A DNA stretch of 46,408 nucleotides, taken from positions 1-46,408 of the forward strand of contig CANDMI010000025.1 in assembly GCA_947385775.1 (NCBI GenBank), read 5' to 3'. Under the pieces are notes generated by a model. That model was not told the origin of the DNA. It saw only the letters and a program-made list of their open reading frames with translations, and did no database searches. Numbering within the stretch: position 1 is the first letter of the stretch; each line of letters starts with the position of its first letter. A program made the translations under genes and the position numbers. This DNA comes from an uncultured Eubacterium sp. Its GTDB lineage: Bacteria; Bacillota; Clostridia; Lachnospirales; Lachnospiraceae. Positions 34,044 through 42,654 of the stretch are shown here, one piece after another.

Positions 34044-34508
34044 TCAGCTTGTACAGCTCTCCAAATATCCATACAATTCCTGCTCATCTTTAAAATATTT
34101 GCCTTTGCTCAATGTTTGACGCTGTGCATCCGTAAGCGCCCGCTCTGGAATGCCTGTATGGAAAAAAAGCTGATCGGTATGATAGTAATAGACCTCCAGA
34201 TAGCCGCCGACTGCTTTCAGCTCATACGTATATTCTGATAGGCTCCCGCCTACCGGCTGCGCCTTTTGCTCTGGCGCCGCCTGTTTTCCATTTAACGTTA
34301 CAGGCGCATCCCCTGCCTGGTCTGGCTGTGCGTCTATGCCGGCATCCGCCGTCGTATCACTGGCGTCCGCTCCCTGTAGGACGCTTTGATTCCTTTCCGT
34401 TTCCTTTTTATGGGAATTGATCTGGACAACCGCGATGATCAAGGCGCCAGACGCAAGCAACAGGCACAAAGACAGCCAAAAAATGCGCATACTTTTTTTA
34501 TGGTACAT
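34044..34508 (-). CDS. Membrane-anchored protein with BofC-like C-terminal domain
   Basis: 154 aa. A single transmembrane anchor (residues ~9-28, FWLSLCLLLASGALIIAVV) is followed by an ~55-residue flexible D/A/Q/T-rich linker. The last ~65 residues (YTYELKAVGGYLEVYYYHTD, then TGIPERALTDAQRQTL, EQELYGYLES) match the pattern of the BofC C-terminal domain. In Bacillus BofC acts in the sigma-K checkpoint through SpoIVB; whether this shorter protein does is unknown. It lies beside the SpoVB-like gene, so a sporulation or envelope role is likely. Confidence 0.65.
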   Translation of the reverse strand: MYHKKSMRIFWLSLCLLLASGALIIAVVQINSHKKETERNQSVLQGADASDTTADAGIDAQPDQAGDAPVTLNGKQAAPEQKAQPVGGSLSEYTYELKAVGGYLEVYYYHTDQLFFHTGIPERALTDAQRQTLSKGKYFKDEQELYGYLESCTS

Positions 34509-34527
34509 GCTCGTATTCCTTTCTGTT

Positions 34528-34563
34528 GCGATTTCAAAATCCTGATTCCACGTATCGCAACAT
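34528..34563. repeat. 8-bp inverted repeat upstream of the BofC-like gene
   Basis: GTTGCGAT and ATCGCAAC, perfect arms about 20 bp apart, lie just above the BofC-like start. This may be an operator or the 5' hairpin of its transcript; function is inferred only from position. Confidence 0.4.
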
Positions 34564-34624
34564 CAATTTACCAGAAAGTATGCGCATTTCATTTTTTTTT
34601 ATTCATTTTTAAGCAAATATATCT

Positions 34625-36277
34625 CTAAATATACCGCATCTTTCGCGGTATCAGCTTTAGCATCTTACGCCCGCCAGGAAACATCCGCATCTCCGCCGCG
34701 GACAGCGCACGAAGCTGCAACAGCAGCATCCCGTAACAAAACAGCCCAAGCGCCACCGCAACCGGCACTGTCACATACTTAAACGGCACCGACTGGCTTA
34801 GCGCAAACTCCACGACCCAGCAAACCGAAGCCATGATCGCCGCGCATACGGCTGGCAGCAAAAACGTCCGGTAAAACTCCGGCTCCCAGTACCCGCTGCG
34901 GTATAAGGAAATCTGATTTAGAGCCATCACGCTTACGCCAAATACGATCATCGCCACAACGACCGCATAGATATAAAGGGTCGTAAAATGCAGCAGCAAA
35001 ACTAACGTCAGCACATGCAACGCAAGCGCGATCGCGCTGTTTATAAGCGGGGCGCGCAGATTTCCTATGCCTTGCAGGATGCTGGAGGTGACTGCCGCAA
35101 GGGAGTAAAAAATTACGGTGATCCCCCCCGCCAGCAGCAGTCCCGAGGAAAGGGGCTGCTTATCCTGAAATAAAAATTCCATGATCGGCGAAGAAAGCAG
35201 CATCAGCGCAAATGCCGCCGGAAACGCGATCAGCATGGAATAGCGTATCGCAAGCTCCGTTTTTTCCGCCACCGCCTGATCGTCCTCTCTTTCAAACGAG
35301 GCGGTGATGCTTGGTATGCAGGCAGTGCCGATCGCCACCGCAACCGCAACCGGAAGGTTTACGAGCGTTTTGAATTTTCCGGAAAATACGCCCCACCATA
35401 ACGCGATCTGCTCCTGCGGCGCCACGCCAGCCATCATATGCTTAAAGATCACCTGCTCCACCACAATATTTACATTAAATAAAGCGGACGCGGCAAGGAT
35501 CGGAAACACCGTAAACATGACCGCCCGAAACATCCTGCGCCTGGACACGCGCCTGCCCCTGGACTGCTTTCGCATCTTCTTTTTAAAATAGCGCAAGTAG
35601 CCTTTGTATAACAAATATAAAAACAAAAGGGAAAACAACGCCCCCGCCGTCGTGCCAAGGGAAGCTCCCGCCGCCCCATACGCGGCGCGGCACCCTTCCT
35701 CATCCGCAAGCACCTTTCCGACCCGCATCCCATAAGAGGATAAAAAATACGCCGCGAGAACGCTTACGATCGCATTTACGATCTGCTCTAAAATCTGTGA
35801 CACCGCGCTTGGATTCATGTTTTCCATGCCCTGAAAAAAACCGCGGAACACCCCAAGCAGCGCCGTAATAAACAAAGTCGGCGCCAGCACCCGCATCGCG
35901 TAAATGCTTAACGGCGTCTGAAATACGGTGGAGGATAAAAACCTTGCTCCAAAAAACACAAACGCGGATGTAGCAGCGCCCACCGCCACCGCAAACATAA
36001 ACGCGCATTTGACGGCCTCATACGCATTTTTTAATTCCCCCTTAGTCCGATAGCCCGCCACAAGCCTTGACACCGCCTGGGGCAGGCTGTAGGAGGACAT
36101 CAGCAGTAAAATATGGTATACGTCAAATGCGCACCCATAATAATTATTGCCCAAATCCCCGATCATGGACGTTAACGGGATACGGTAGATCAACCCGATG
36201 ATCCGGCCGACGATCGCGGCCATCGCTAACGTCCCGCCCTGTAACAAAAAATCTCTGTTCCTATTTTTCCGTGCCAT
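34625..36277 (-). CDS. SpoVB/MurJ-type polysaccharide flippase
   Basis: 550-aa polytopic membrane protein of the MOP superfamily, about 14 hydrophobic segments. The opening (FLLQGGTLAMAAIVGRIIGLIYRIPLTS) and GNNYYGCAFDVYHILLLMSSYSLPQAVSRLV are typical of SpoVB and relatives in Clostridia, which act in spore cortex or lipid-linked precursor transport. The ATG at 36277 overlaps the end of the DUF3048 gene by 17 bp; a start 19 codons up would overlap more. It is outside the capsule operon and has the GC-richer composition of the chromosome backbone, so it is not the capsule flippase. The 7-C run (35123-35129) here is benign. Confidence 0.85.
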   Translation of the reverse strand: MARKNRNRDFLLQGGTLAMAAIVGRIIGLIYRIPLTSMIGDLGNNYYGCAFDVYHILLLMSSYSLPQAVSRLVAGYRTKGELKNAYEAVKCAFMFAVAVGAATSAFVFFGARFLSSTVFQTPLSIYAMRVLAPTLFITALLGVFRGFFQGMENMNPSAVSQILEQIVNAIVSVLAAYFLSSYGMRVGKVLADEEGCRAAYGAAGASLGTTAGALFSLLFLYLLYKGYLRYFKKKMRKQSRGRRVSRRRMFRAVMFTVFPILAASALFNVNIVVEQVIFKHMMAGVAPQEQIALWWGVFSGKFKTLVNLPVAVAVAIGTACIPSITASFEREDDQAVAEKTELAIRYSMLIAFPAAFALMLLSSPIMEFLFQDKQPLSSGLLLAGGITVIFYSLAAVTSSILQGIGNLRAPLINSAIALALHVLTLVLLLHFTTLYIYAVVVAMIVFGVSVMALNQISLYRSGYWEPEFYRTFLLPAVCAAIMASVCWVVEFALSQSVPFKYVTVPVAVALGLFCYGMLLLQLRALSAAEMRMFPGGRKMLKLIPRKMRYI

Positions 36278-37427
36278 ATGCCTCCGCATCTTTATAAAAC
36301 TGTACCTGGTCTGGATGGGAAGCGTCGACGACACAGATCCATGTCTTTCCCTGGTTTAAGGTGATCTCTTCTCCTGCGCCGTCATAATAATGCACCGGCG
36401 AGAAGTTGTCCGCGCGCTTCCACGTCACTGGTTGTGCTTTTCCATTTGTAACATACCAGCCGCTTCCTTCTCCTGTCGTTCCCACCTCCAGATAGCCTTT
36501 GTCGTCCAGCACATGGACGCTCGCGCACTGGAGCAGAATGTTTTTCACCGAAAGCTGCTTTCCGTCATTTCCATCAATCTGGCTGCTGCCATACTGATAC
36601 CGATAGTATAAGCCATCCTGCGGATTATATTCAAAATACGGGTTGTTGGACTGATATCCCGGGCGCACGATCCCGGCGTCCAGGCTGTCAGACCCATTTA
36701 ATTTCACCTTTTTGCCGTCTTTTGCGAACTGATACGCCCCTTCGAAGTCTTTTTCATAGGTCGTGCGGTACTGCTTTAATTCGATGCCCGCTACAAGCCC
36801 CTGCCCGGTGGCGTAGGCGTTGTGAGGCGCTTTTAAGGAATTGTCCCGGTAAATGACCGCCTGGTCTATTTTATAATCCAGCCCGTTTAAGTCGTCAATC
36901 TGCCCGCTGGTCAAAAAGCCCTCCGCATAGGAAGCCTGGCCGTAATGAAGATAAATCGCGTCATAGGCCATGGAATCGTATGCGTAATATAGCCTGGAGC
37001 TTCGCACGGAGCCAAGCTTTTCTAGATTTTTATAATCTCCAAAAATCCCCATAAGACGGGTCAGCCCGCCCTCCACCGGAGCTTCATAGATCATATCCGC
37101 GCTTCCGATGCCGTATTGCGGAAGCGCGCTTTGGGTATTTCCGATCATGCAGGATACCGGGCGCAGGCTCGCCAGTTCTTTGTCGACCCATTCTCCGGTA
37201 AGCAGGCTTTTGGCTTCTCCCTGATGCTTATTGACCTTCTTCTTCTTTTTTTCCGCTTCTTGATCGGCTTTTGTATCCTCGTCCGCTTTTGTGTCATCTT
37301 CCGGCGTTGTCACCTCCGCCTCCACGATTGGCGGCGTTTTTTCTTCTTCCTTTTCCTTTCCACAGCCAAACGCAAGCATTGAGCATCCCATAACCGCCAG
37401 TAAAAATGTAACCGCTTTCTTTTTCAT
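36261..37427 (-). CDS. DUF3048 (YerB-like) lipoprotein
   Basis: 388-aa lipoprotein: MKKKAVTFLLAVMGCSMLAFGC has a lipobox ending at Cys22, followed by an acidic/lysine-rich linker (residues ~24-75). The DUF3048 core is clear: ARPVSCMIGN-like SLRPVSCMIGN, ADMIYEAPVEGGLTRLM, LGSVRSSRLYYAYDSMAYDA and GYQSNNPYFEYNP. Function is unknown; related YerB of Bacillus is an envelope lipoprotein. It overlaps the SpoVB-like gene and follows ybeY by 11 bp, so the block is probably one transcript. Confidence 0.88.
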   Translation of the reverse strand: MKKKAVTFLLAVMGCSMLAFGCGKEKEEEKTPPIVEAEVTTPEDDTKADEDTKADQEAEKKKKKVNKHQGEAKSLLTGEWVDKELASLRPVSCMIGNTQSALPQYGIGSADMIYEAPVEGGLTRLMGIFGDYKNLEKLGSVRSSRLYYAYDSMAYDAIYLHYGQASYAEGFLTSGQIDDLNGLDYKIDQAVIYRDNSLKAPHNAYATGQGLVAGIELKQYRTTYEKDFEGAYQFAKDGKKVKLNGSDSLDAGIVRPGYQSNNPYFEYNPQDGLYYRYQYGSSQIDGNDGKQLSVKNILLQCASVHVLDDKGYLEVGTTGEGSGWYVTNGKAQPVTWKRADNFSPVHYYDGAGEEITLNQGKTWICVVDASHPDQVQFYKDAEAYGTEK

Positions 37428-37438
37428 TCGTCTTCCCC

Positions 37439-38014
37439 TTATCTTAAAATATTCAGTTCCTCTAAAATTTTTTCCTGCAAAGGCTCCATGATGTCCGCGT
37501 CTTTTTGCTCCATATGGTCATAACCAAACAGGTGCAGCATGCTGTGCACGATCAAAAACGCGAACTCCCGAAGCTCGCTGTGCCCAAAGCAAGCGGCCTG
37601 TTTTCTGACCCTGTCTACGTTTAGCACGATATCGCCAAGCGCCGCTTCCCCGGTGTCCGGGTTAAAATAGTCCTCGGATTCCTCCAGCCTGGAAAAATCC
37701 CCTGGCGCGTCATAATCGATCATCGGAAACGACAGCACATCCGTCACGCAGTACATTTGCCGAAACTGCGCGTTGATCTTTTGTATGCCGTCGTCATCGG
37801 TAAGCAGCAGATTGACCTCCGCTTCGTATGGGAAGCCTTCTTTGTCTATCACAAAATTTATAACCTCGTTTGCGACGCTTTCATAGTCAAAGTCAAACGC
37901 AAACGGCTGCTTTTGGTTTTCTATTTCTTTATCTATATTTAAATCTATATCCGCATTTAAATCTAAACCTGCAATTTTATCTGCATCTATATCCAGCCCG
38001 ATCTCAATTGTCAT
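37439..38014 (-). CDS. ybeY: Endoribonuclease YbeY
   Basis: 191 aa, metal-dependent RNase of 16S rRNA maturation and ribosome quality control. The zinc triad is complete in HSMLHLFGYDH. The core INAQFRQMYCVTDVLSFPM is typical. The first ~35 residues are a low-complexity stretch with near-repeats (LDIDADKIAGLDLNADIDLN), which makes the N-terminus longer than in most relatives. ATG overlaps the HD-gene stop by 4 bp (ATGA), and GAGGAGGAG is the ribosome site. Confidence 0.92.
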   Translation of the reverse strand: MTIEIGLDIDADKIAGLDLNADIDLNIDKEIENQKQPFAFDFDYESVANEVINFVIDKEGFPYEAEVNLLLTDDDGIQKINAQFRQMYCVTDVLSFPMIDYDAPGDFSRLEESEDYFNPDTGEAALGDIVLNVDRVRKQAACFGHSELREFAFLIVHSMLHLFGYDHMEQKDADIMEPLQEKILEELNILR

Positions 38015-39270
38015 AACAGCTCCTCCTCTTTTGCTAAAAATTCCCGGATCTTTAAAAACTGGTTCATCGTAAGTCCGCTTTTGTCATAGATGCCAGAGGA
38101 GGATTTTTCGTTCATCGTCTGGTAAATGACCATATCCCGGTTCCAGGCGCTTGTTAACGTCGTATGGTCTAACAGTTCAAATTTTGTCACCACCGCATCT
38201 GTAATATGTATAATTGCAGACTCAATGGAAGAAATTGCGCTGCGTTTTCCATTGTATTCGCTTAGTATCTTTATGACCGCGTTTGGAAAGCAGTTGTTTT
38301 GGGCGATGATGACCCCGTTTTCCACTACCGGGTCGCCGCCGAGCTTGCCCAGGCGGTAATAAAAGCCGCCCACCGCCGAAAGCTTTACGTCCGCGCCAAT
38401 AACCGCCGCGCAATGACCCGCGATCTTGGAAACCCGTATCGCATGGTTGTAATCCACCTGCGAATACCGCTTGATCTCCCGCACCAAATGATAGCTTGGG
38501 TCGACGATCGTATCCAGGCTGATCTCGTTTGACCACACCAGCCTGGCATGGAGCGGGTCATACAAAAAATGCATCCCAAGCATTCCCAAAGCCCCGCTAA
38601 GGAAACCAAAAAGCAATATTTTCCAATCCACTTTTTCATACGCCAGATAATAAAACAGCGTCGGCACAGACACGCTTACGGCAAGCATGATCATTTCCGC
38701 GTATCTGCGGTACGGCTTTTGCTCATACATGCTCGTTAAAACGACTCCAAATAACGCCAGCATAAAATAACACGCGATCGCGACCGTCGAGTTTGCGTCA
38801 AACGCAATCTGGATCATAAAAAAGATCGAAACCGCAAGGGCCTGCTCCCTGTCCAGCCCCGCCGTCAGCAAAAAAGCCGCCATCGCCGCCGGAACCGTAT
38901 ATTCCGGCAAAAAGGACGCCGCAAGCATGAGAAAGACTCCCGCCGTAAAATACGCGCAGATCCGCCCATAATCCTCCGAAGCGTCCGGCTCGTCCAAGCG
39001 GTGCAGCCGCCCGCTTTCCAGATAAAAGACAAACAGCGCTCCAAACAAGATATTAAGCAAAAACAAGCTTACCGTTTCGCCAAGATGCATCCCGTGCAAA
39101 AATCCATACAATATCCCGCAAACGCCGCATAAAAACACGAGGTAAAAAAGCTTTACGACCCTTTTTGCGATAAACCGCTCGATGATAATGTCTTCGATAA
39201 AGCCTTCAAAAATCGCTCCCGCCGTCTGCTTTAAATTTTCCTTCCCTTCCGATTGTGTCACTTCTGCCAT
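38011..39270 (-). CDS. 7TM-HD-type membrane protein with degenerate HD active site
   Basis: 419 aa, in the position of PgpH/YqfF (7TMR-HD c-di-AMP phosphodiesterase) between phoH and ybeY. It keeps the membrane part (7 or so hydrophobic segments, residues ~40-230) and a C-terminal HD-like part (DYNHAIRVSKIAGHCAAVIGA, GGFYYRLGKLGG). Two differences stand out: the extracytoplasmic 7TMR-HDED domain of full-length relatives (about 700 aa) is absent, and the HD pair of YYHDIGK is RL (R306, L307). It is therefore unlikely to hydrolyse c-di-AMP and may be a sensor or scaffold. AGGTGG serves as ribosome site; it overlaps PhoH by 13 bp. Confidence 0.8.
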   Translation of the reverse strand: MAEVTQSEGKENLKQTAGAIFEGFIEDIIIERFIAKRVVKLFYLVFLCGVCGILYGFLHGMHLGETVSLFLLNILFGALFVFYLESGRLHRLDEPDASEDYGRICAYFTAGVFLMLAASFLPEYTVPAAMAAFLLTAGLDREQALAVSIFFMIQIAFDANSTVAIACYFMLALFGVVLTSMYEQKPYRRYAEMIMLAVSVSVPTLFYYLAYEKVDWKILLFGFLSGALGMLGMHFLYDPLHARLVWSNEISLDTIVDPSYHLVREIKRYSQVDYNHAIRVSKIAGHCAAVIGADVKLSAVGGFYYRLGKLGGDPVVENGVIIAQNNCFPNAVIKILSEYNGKRSAISSIESAIIHITDAVVTKFELLDHTTLTSAWNRDMVIYQTMNEKSSSGIYDKSGLTMNQFLKIREFLAKEEELL

Positions 39271-40328
39271 TTCGCCACCTGTTTTTTCCGCCTGCCTTTA
39301 TCCGGCAGCCTGTCCGATTGCCTGTCCATGCGCCTGCCTTTATCAGACAGCCTGTCCATCCGCCTGTCTGATTGCTTTTGCTCGTAAGCTTCGTATGCGT
39401 TCACAATTTTTTGCACGAGCGGGTGCCTTACCACGTCGAGGCTCGTAAGCTCGCAGATTCCGATCTCTTCGATGCCCCGGACTACCCGAAGCGCAACGTC
39501 TAGCCCGGACTTTGCGTCTGGCGCCAGATCCTTTTGGGTGAGGTCGCCTGTTATGATCGCCTTCGAGCCGAACCCGATCCTTGTTAAAAACATTTTCATC
39601 TGGGCAGGCGTGGTGTTTTGCGCTTCATCTAAGATGATAAAGGAATTGTCCAGCGTGCGCCCGCGCATATAGGCAAGCGGGGCCACCTCGATCAGCCCTT
39701 TTTCCATGTTTTTCATAAAATTGTCCGCGCCCATGATCTGGTGCAGCGCGTCGTATAACGGACGCAGGTAAGGGTCTACTTTGCTTTGTAAATCCCCCGG
39801 CAAAAAACCTAAATTTTCCCCCGCTTCGATCGCCGGACGCGTTAATATGATCCGTCCCGTTTCTTCTTTTTTAAACGCCGAAATCGCCATAGCCATCGCA
39901 AGATAGGTTTTCCCGGTCCCCGCAGGGCCGGTCCCGAACACGATCATGCGGTTTCGGATCTGGTTTACATAATTTTTCTGCCCAAGCGTTTTAGGCTTGA
40001 TCGGCTTTCCGTTTACCGTATACGCGATACAGTCGTCTTCAATCTGCGCAAGGGTCGCCGTCTCTTTTTCCCGCACTAGCGAAATCGCGTAATCCACGTT
40101 TTGCTCCGTAACCGCGCTTCCCTTTTTTGACAGCTCCAAAAGCTGCGATATCACCTGCTTTGCCTGCTCCGCCTGGGACTTGCTCCCCAAAAGCTTCACC
40201 TGCTCATCCCGGCATATGACCGTCACATGAAAGCTTCGCTCTATTTTTTTCATATAAACGTCAAACTGCCCGAATATATTCGTCATATGAGAGGCCGGCA
40301 GGTCCATTGATATTTCATTCAGACTCAT
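39258..40328 (-). CDS. phoH: PhoH-family ATPase
   Basis: 356 aa. The PhoH ATPase domain has Walker A GPAGTGKTYLAMAMA (residues ~128-142) and Walker B FIILDEAQNTTPAQMKMFLTR, and an N-terminal KH-like part. The final ~40 residues are an unusual repeat-built tail (RRMDRLSDKGRRMDRQSDR, KGRRKK) with tandem MDR/SDK units, strongly basic, coded by a near-duplicated DNA stretch at 39280-39370. PhoH is thought to be an RNA-related ATPase, here in the conserved yqfD-phoH-HD-ybeY block; its start overlaps yqfD by 14 bp. Confidence 0.92.
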   Translation of the reverse strand: MSLNEISMDLPASHMTNIFGQFDVYMKKIERSFHVTVICRDEQVKLLGSKSQAEQAKQVISQLLELSKKGSAVTEQNVDYAISLVREKETATLAQIEDDCIAYTVNGKPIKPKTLGQKNYVNQIRNRMIVFGTGPAGTGKTYLAMAMAISAFKKEETGRIILTRPAIEAGENLGFLPGDLQSKVDPYLRPLYDALHQIMGADNFMKNMEKGLIEVAPLAYMRGRTLDNSFIILDEAQNTTPAQMKMFLTRIGFGSKAIITGDLTQKDLAPDAKSGLDVALRVVRGIEEIGICELTSLDVVRHPLVQKIVNAYEAYEQKQSDRRMDRLSDKGRRMDRQSDRLPDKGRRKKQVAKWQK

Positions 40329-41586
40329 CTACTGCATTCCCTTCATGCCCTGCCTCCGGCAGCTTATTTGCATTTGGCGCATATCGGAATGTGTTTTCTA
40401 TGACCACGATTTTGCCGGAAACAGTGTATTTATTTTTTTCCTTCTTTATCATAACATTTTTTTCTAAAATTAGAACACCTTTTTGCGTTAATTTTTCTAA
40501 AAATTCCAATAAATTTTCTTTCGCATGGGCTTTCGCTTCCGAAAACGAATAAGTTTGCCGTTCCATCGCGCATTCCTCATATTCCCGCTTCACAAAATAA
40601 AACGGCAGGTAAAAGGAATCCGCCAGCCGAAGCTGGATGCGGCTGTCCATCCTCGTATACTGGTAAAAGGGCACTTTTTTCCACGGAGCCTGAAAATAGG
40701 AATCCCCAAAGCTTATGCCATAACGGTTTTCCACCTGTCCGCTGTACGTTTTCACCTCATGCTCCGCCGCAAAGCTGTCCTTATACGCATACTTCGTCTT
40801 AAGCTTAATATCCGCGTCCGCCGTGCAATACTGATAATCTATCAGCGTATCGCTATCGTCATAGATCGGCAGCGCGCCGGACACAAGCGTGTCGCCTTTT
40901 TTTACTTTATCGCCCTTTTGCACGCAGGGCGTGCCTTTTCTGACATATATGCTTTCAATCGTCCCGGAGTGCAGCGCCCGCAGGTCATAGCCTTTTTTTT
41001 CCTGGTCTTTAAATTCTTTTGGCGCGGCGGCGTTTCCTCCCGTCGACGCGGACAGGTTTTCCTGCACGTCGATCGTAAGCGTCGTCCCTTCCCGCTTCAC
41101 CGACGTCCAGATAATGCTCCGAAAGCAGCTTCGCAATTCCTCTTCTAATTTTGTGCAGTCAATGGCGGAAATATGAGCGCCATAGGAACTGTTTTTTTCT
41201 TCCAAAAACTGCATGATGCTGTCGTCCGTCACGCTGTCATTTCCATTGATGTTTATCTTCCATATAAAACGGGAGAGCGCGAATAAGATCGCCATGCAAA
41301 GAAAAATGCTGGCAAACAGGATTTTCCGCTTCCTGTAACGGTAGAAAAAAAAGGGCATGCCATTTCTTTTCTGTATGCGCACATGCGTGCCGGTTTTTCG
41401 AAGCAGCGGCTTTAAGCTTTTAAACCCCCGCACCGATATTTTAAAAAAGCACGCGTCCCCATGCTGGGACAAGTCCCAGATCAATATGTTGTGGCTGCTG
41501 CACAAATTTAAAAAACGCTCCGGCGCATACCCCCATAACGACACCTCCACATAGCCGCAAAAATATTTGATCAGCGATAATAGCAT
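40315..41586 (-). CDS. yqfD: Sporulation protein YqfD
   Basis: 423-aa sporulation protein of the YqfD family. N-terminal WGYAPERFLNLC and a transmembrane segment (ILFASIFLCMAILFALSRFIW), then the conserved INGNDSVTDDSIMQFL, IDCTKLEEELRSCF, TSVKREGTTLTIDVQEN and VRKGTPCVQKGDKVKKGDTLVSG. It follows yqfC by 9 bp, the order seen in Bacillus and Clostridia. It supports the view that the organism sporulates. Confidence 0.9.
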   Translation of the reverse strand: MLLSLIKYFCGYVEVSLWGYAPERFLNLCSSHNILIWDLSQHGDACFFKISVRGFKSLKPLLRKTGTHVRIQKRNGMPFFFYRYRKRKILFASIFLCMAILFALSRFIWKININGNDSVTDDSIMQFLEEKNSSYGAHISAIDCTKLEEELRSCFRSIIWTSVKREGTTLTIDVQENLSASTGGNAAAPKEFKDQEKKGYDLRALHSGTIESIYVRKGTPCVQKGDKVKKGDTLVSGALPIYDDSDTLIDYQYCTADADIKLKTKYAYKDSFAAEHEVKTYSGQVENRYGISFGDSYFQAPWKKVPFYQYTRMDSRIQLRLADSFYLPFYFVKREYEECAMERQTYSFSEAKAHAKENLLEFLEKLTQKGVLILEKNVMIKKEKNKYTVSGKIVVIENTFRYAPNANKLPEAGHEGNAVDESE

Positions 41587-41595
41587 CCTACACCC

Positions 41596-41895
41596 CTAGT
41601 TTTCATAAATGATCTGTTCAATAACCCCTTTGATTTTCATTTCCTCGTTGGTGTAATATTCAATCTCAAGCCTTTTTCCTATGATCAAAATGCGGCAGCC
41701 CTTTGCCTGGATACGCACATGCTCTTCTTTATACTCTAATATCCCCCGGTAATTTTCGATCAACAGCTCATTTTGCCCGGTGGCAGATAAAAGAACGCTC
41801 CCATAAGCTAAATCCGCTGGCAATGCAAAGGCACGTATGACACTGTCTTTTAATCCGCTCGTCAAATGATCTCGTTTTCCCATGGCAGCATTCAC
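41596..41895 (-). CDS. yqfC: YabP/YqfC-family sporulation protein
   Basis: 99 aa, GTG start at 41895. Matches the YqfC pattern (LPADLAYGSVLLSATGQNELLIENYRG, QAKGCRILIIGKRLEIEYY), short beta-rich proteins needed in spore formation. It heads the yqfCD-phoH-HD-ybeY set. An in-frame ATG four codons later is the alternative start; neither has a strong ribosome site, though GGAAA lies above the GTG. Confidence 0.85.
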   Translation of the reverse strand: MNAAMGKRDHLTSGLKDSVIRAFALPADLAYGSVLLSATGQNELLIENYRGILEYKEEHVRIQAKGCRILIIGKRLEIEYYTNEEMKIKGVIEQIIYEN

Positions 41896-41959
41896 TCTGG
41901 CGTTTCCACTATAGATATTGATACTATTTTATGCGGCGCAGGACGCGGATATTCCAGCT

Positions 41960-42439
41960 TTATTTATGATACGGCTCATTATGGATCATGCGCATGCTCC
42001 GGTAGACCTGCTCTAATAAAATCACGCGCATAAGCTGGTGCGGAAAGGTCATTTTGGAGAAGCTAAGCAGCATATCCGCGCTGCCTAGTACTTTTTTCGA
42101 CAAACCAAAAGAACCTCCGATCACAAACGCGATATGGCTTACCCCGCCAACCCCAAGGCTTTGTATCGTCTTTGAAAACTGAACGGAGTCTAACTGTCTC
42201 CCCTCTATGGCAAGCGCGATCACGTACGCGTCTTTTGGGAAGCGCTTTAACAAACGCTCCCCTTCCTTATTTAATATCGCCTCCTTCTCCTTTTCGCTTG
42301 CGGATTCCGGGGTTTTTTCATCCGAAACTTCCACGATCTGAAGCTTTATGTATCTGGAAAGGCGTTTTTTTAATTCCTCAATCGCGTCACGGTAGAATGG
42401 CTCTTTTATTTTGCCGACGGATAGGATCGTGATGTTCAT
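41960..42439 (-). CDS. rlmH: 23S rRNA (pseudouridine1915-N3) methyltransferase RlmH
   Basis: 159 aa SPOUT methyltransferase acting on helix 69 of 23S rRNA. MNITILSVGKIKEPFYRDAI, EGRQLDS, FVIGGSFGLSKKVL and the C-terminal SFSKMTFPHQLMRVILLEQVYRS are the family's conserved blocks, ending at the usual PYHK. I chose ATG 42439, preceded by AGGAGGAAAC, which gives the standard length; the longer frame adds 8 residues. Confidence 0.96.
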   Translation of the reverse strand: MNITILSVGKIKEPFYRDAIEELKKRLSRYIKLQIVEVSDEKTPESASEKEKEAILNKEGERLLKRFPKDAYVIALAIEGRQLDSVQFSKTIQSLGVGGVSHIAFVIGGSFGLSKKVLGSADMLLSFSKMTFPHQLMRVILLEQVYRSMRMIHNEPYHK

Positions 42440-42463
42440 TTTTGTTTCCTCCTGTGCCCTCAT

Positions 42464-42654
42464 ATTTGAATCATCTGATTTGCCGCATCGGTTACAACGG
42501 ATTTTCCATAAAAAAGGAGGGCTTAGCCAGTCGTAAAACCACCAGACTGAATCCCCTCATTTTGACGCCATTTTACTGGCTTCCATTTTTTGTATTAAAA
42601 CGGCTTTTTTAAGTAAACTCCTTAATATATTTCTTAGTAAATTCCTTAAAACCG
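42464..42654. other. Intergenic region with direct repeat and weak terminator
   Basis: Carries a direct repeat AGTAAACTCCTTAA and AGTAAATTCCTTAA (about 42612-42647). A stem CGGTTTTAAG / CTTAAAAAAGCCG with a following T-run on the minus strand could end the nuclease gene's transcript. No coding frame. Confidence 0.4.
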
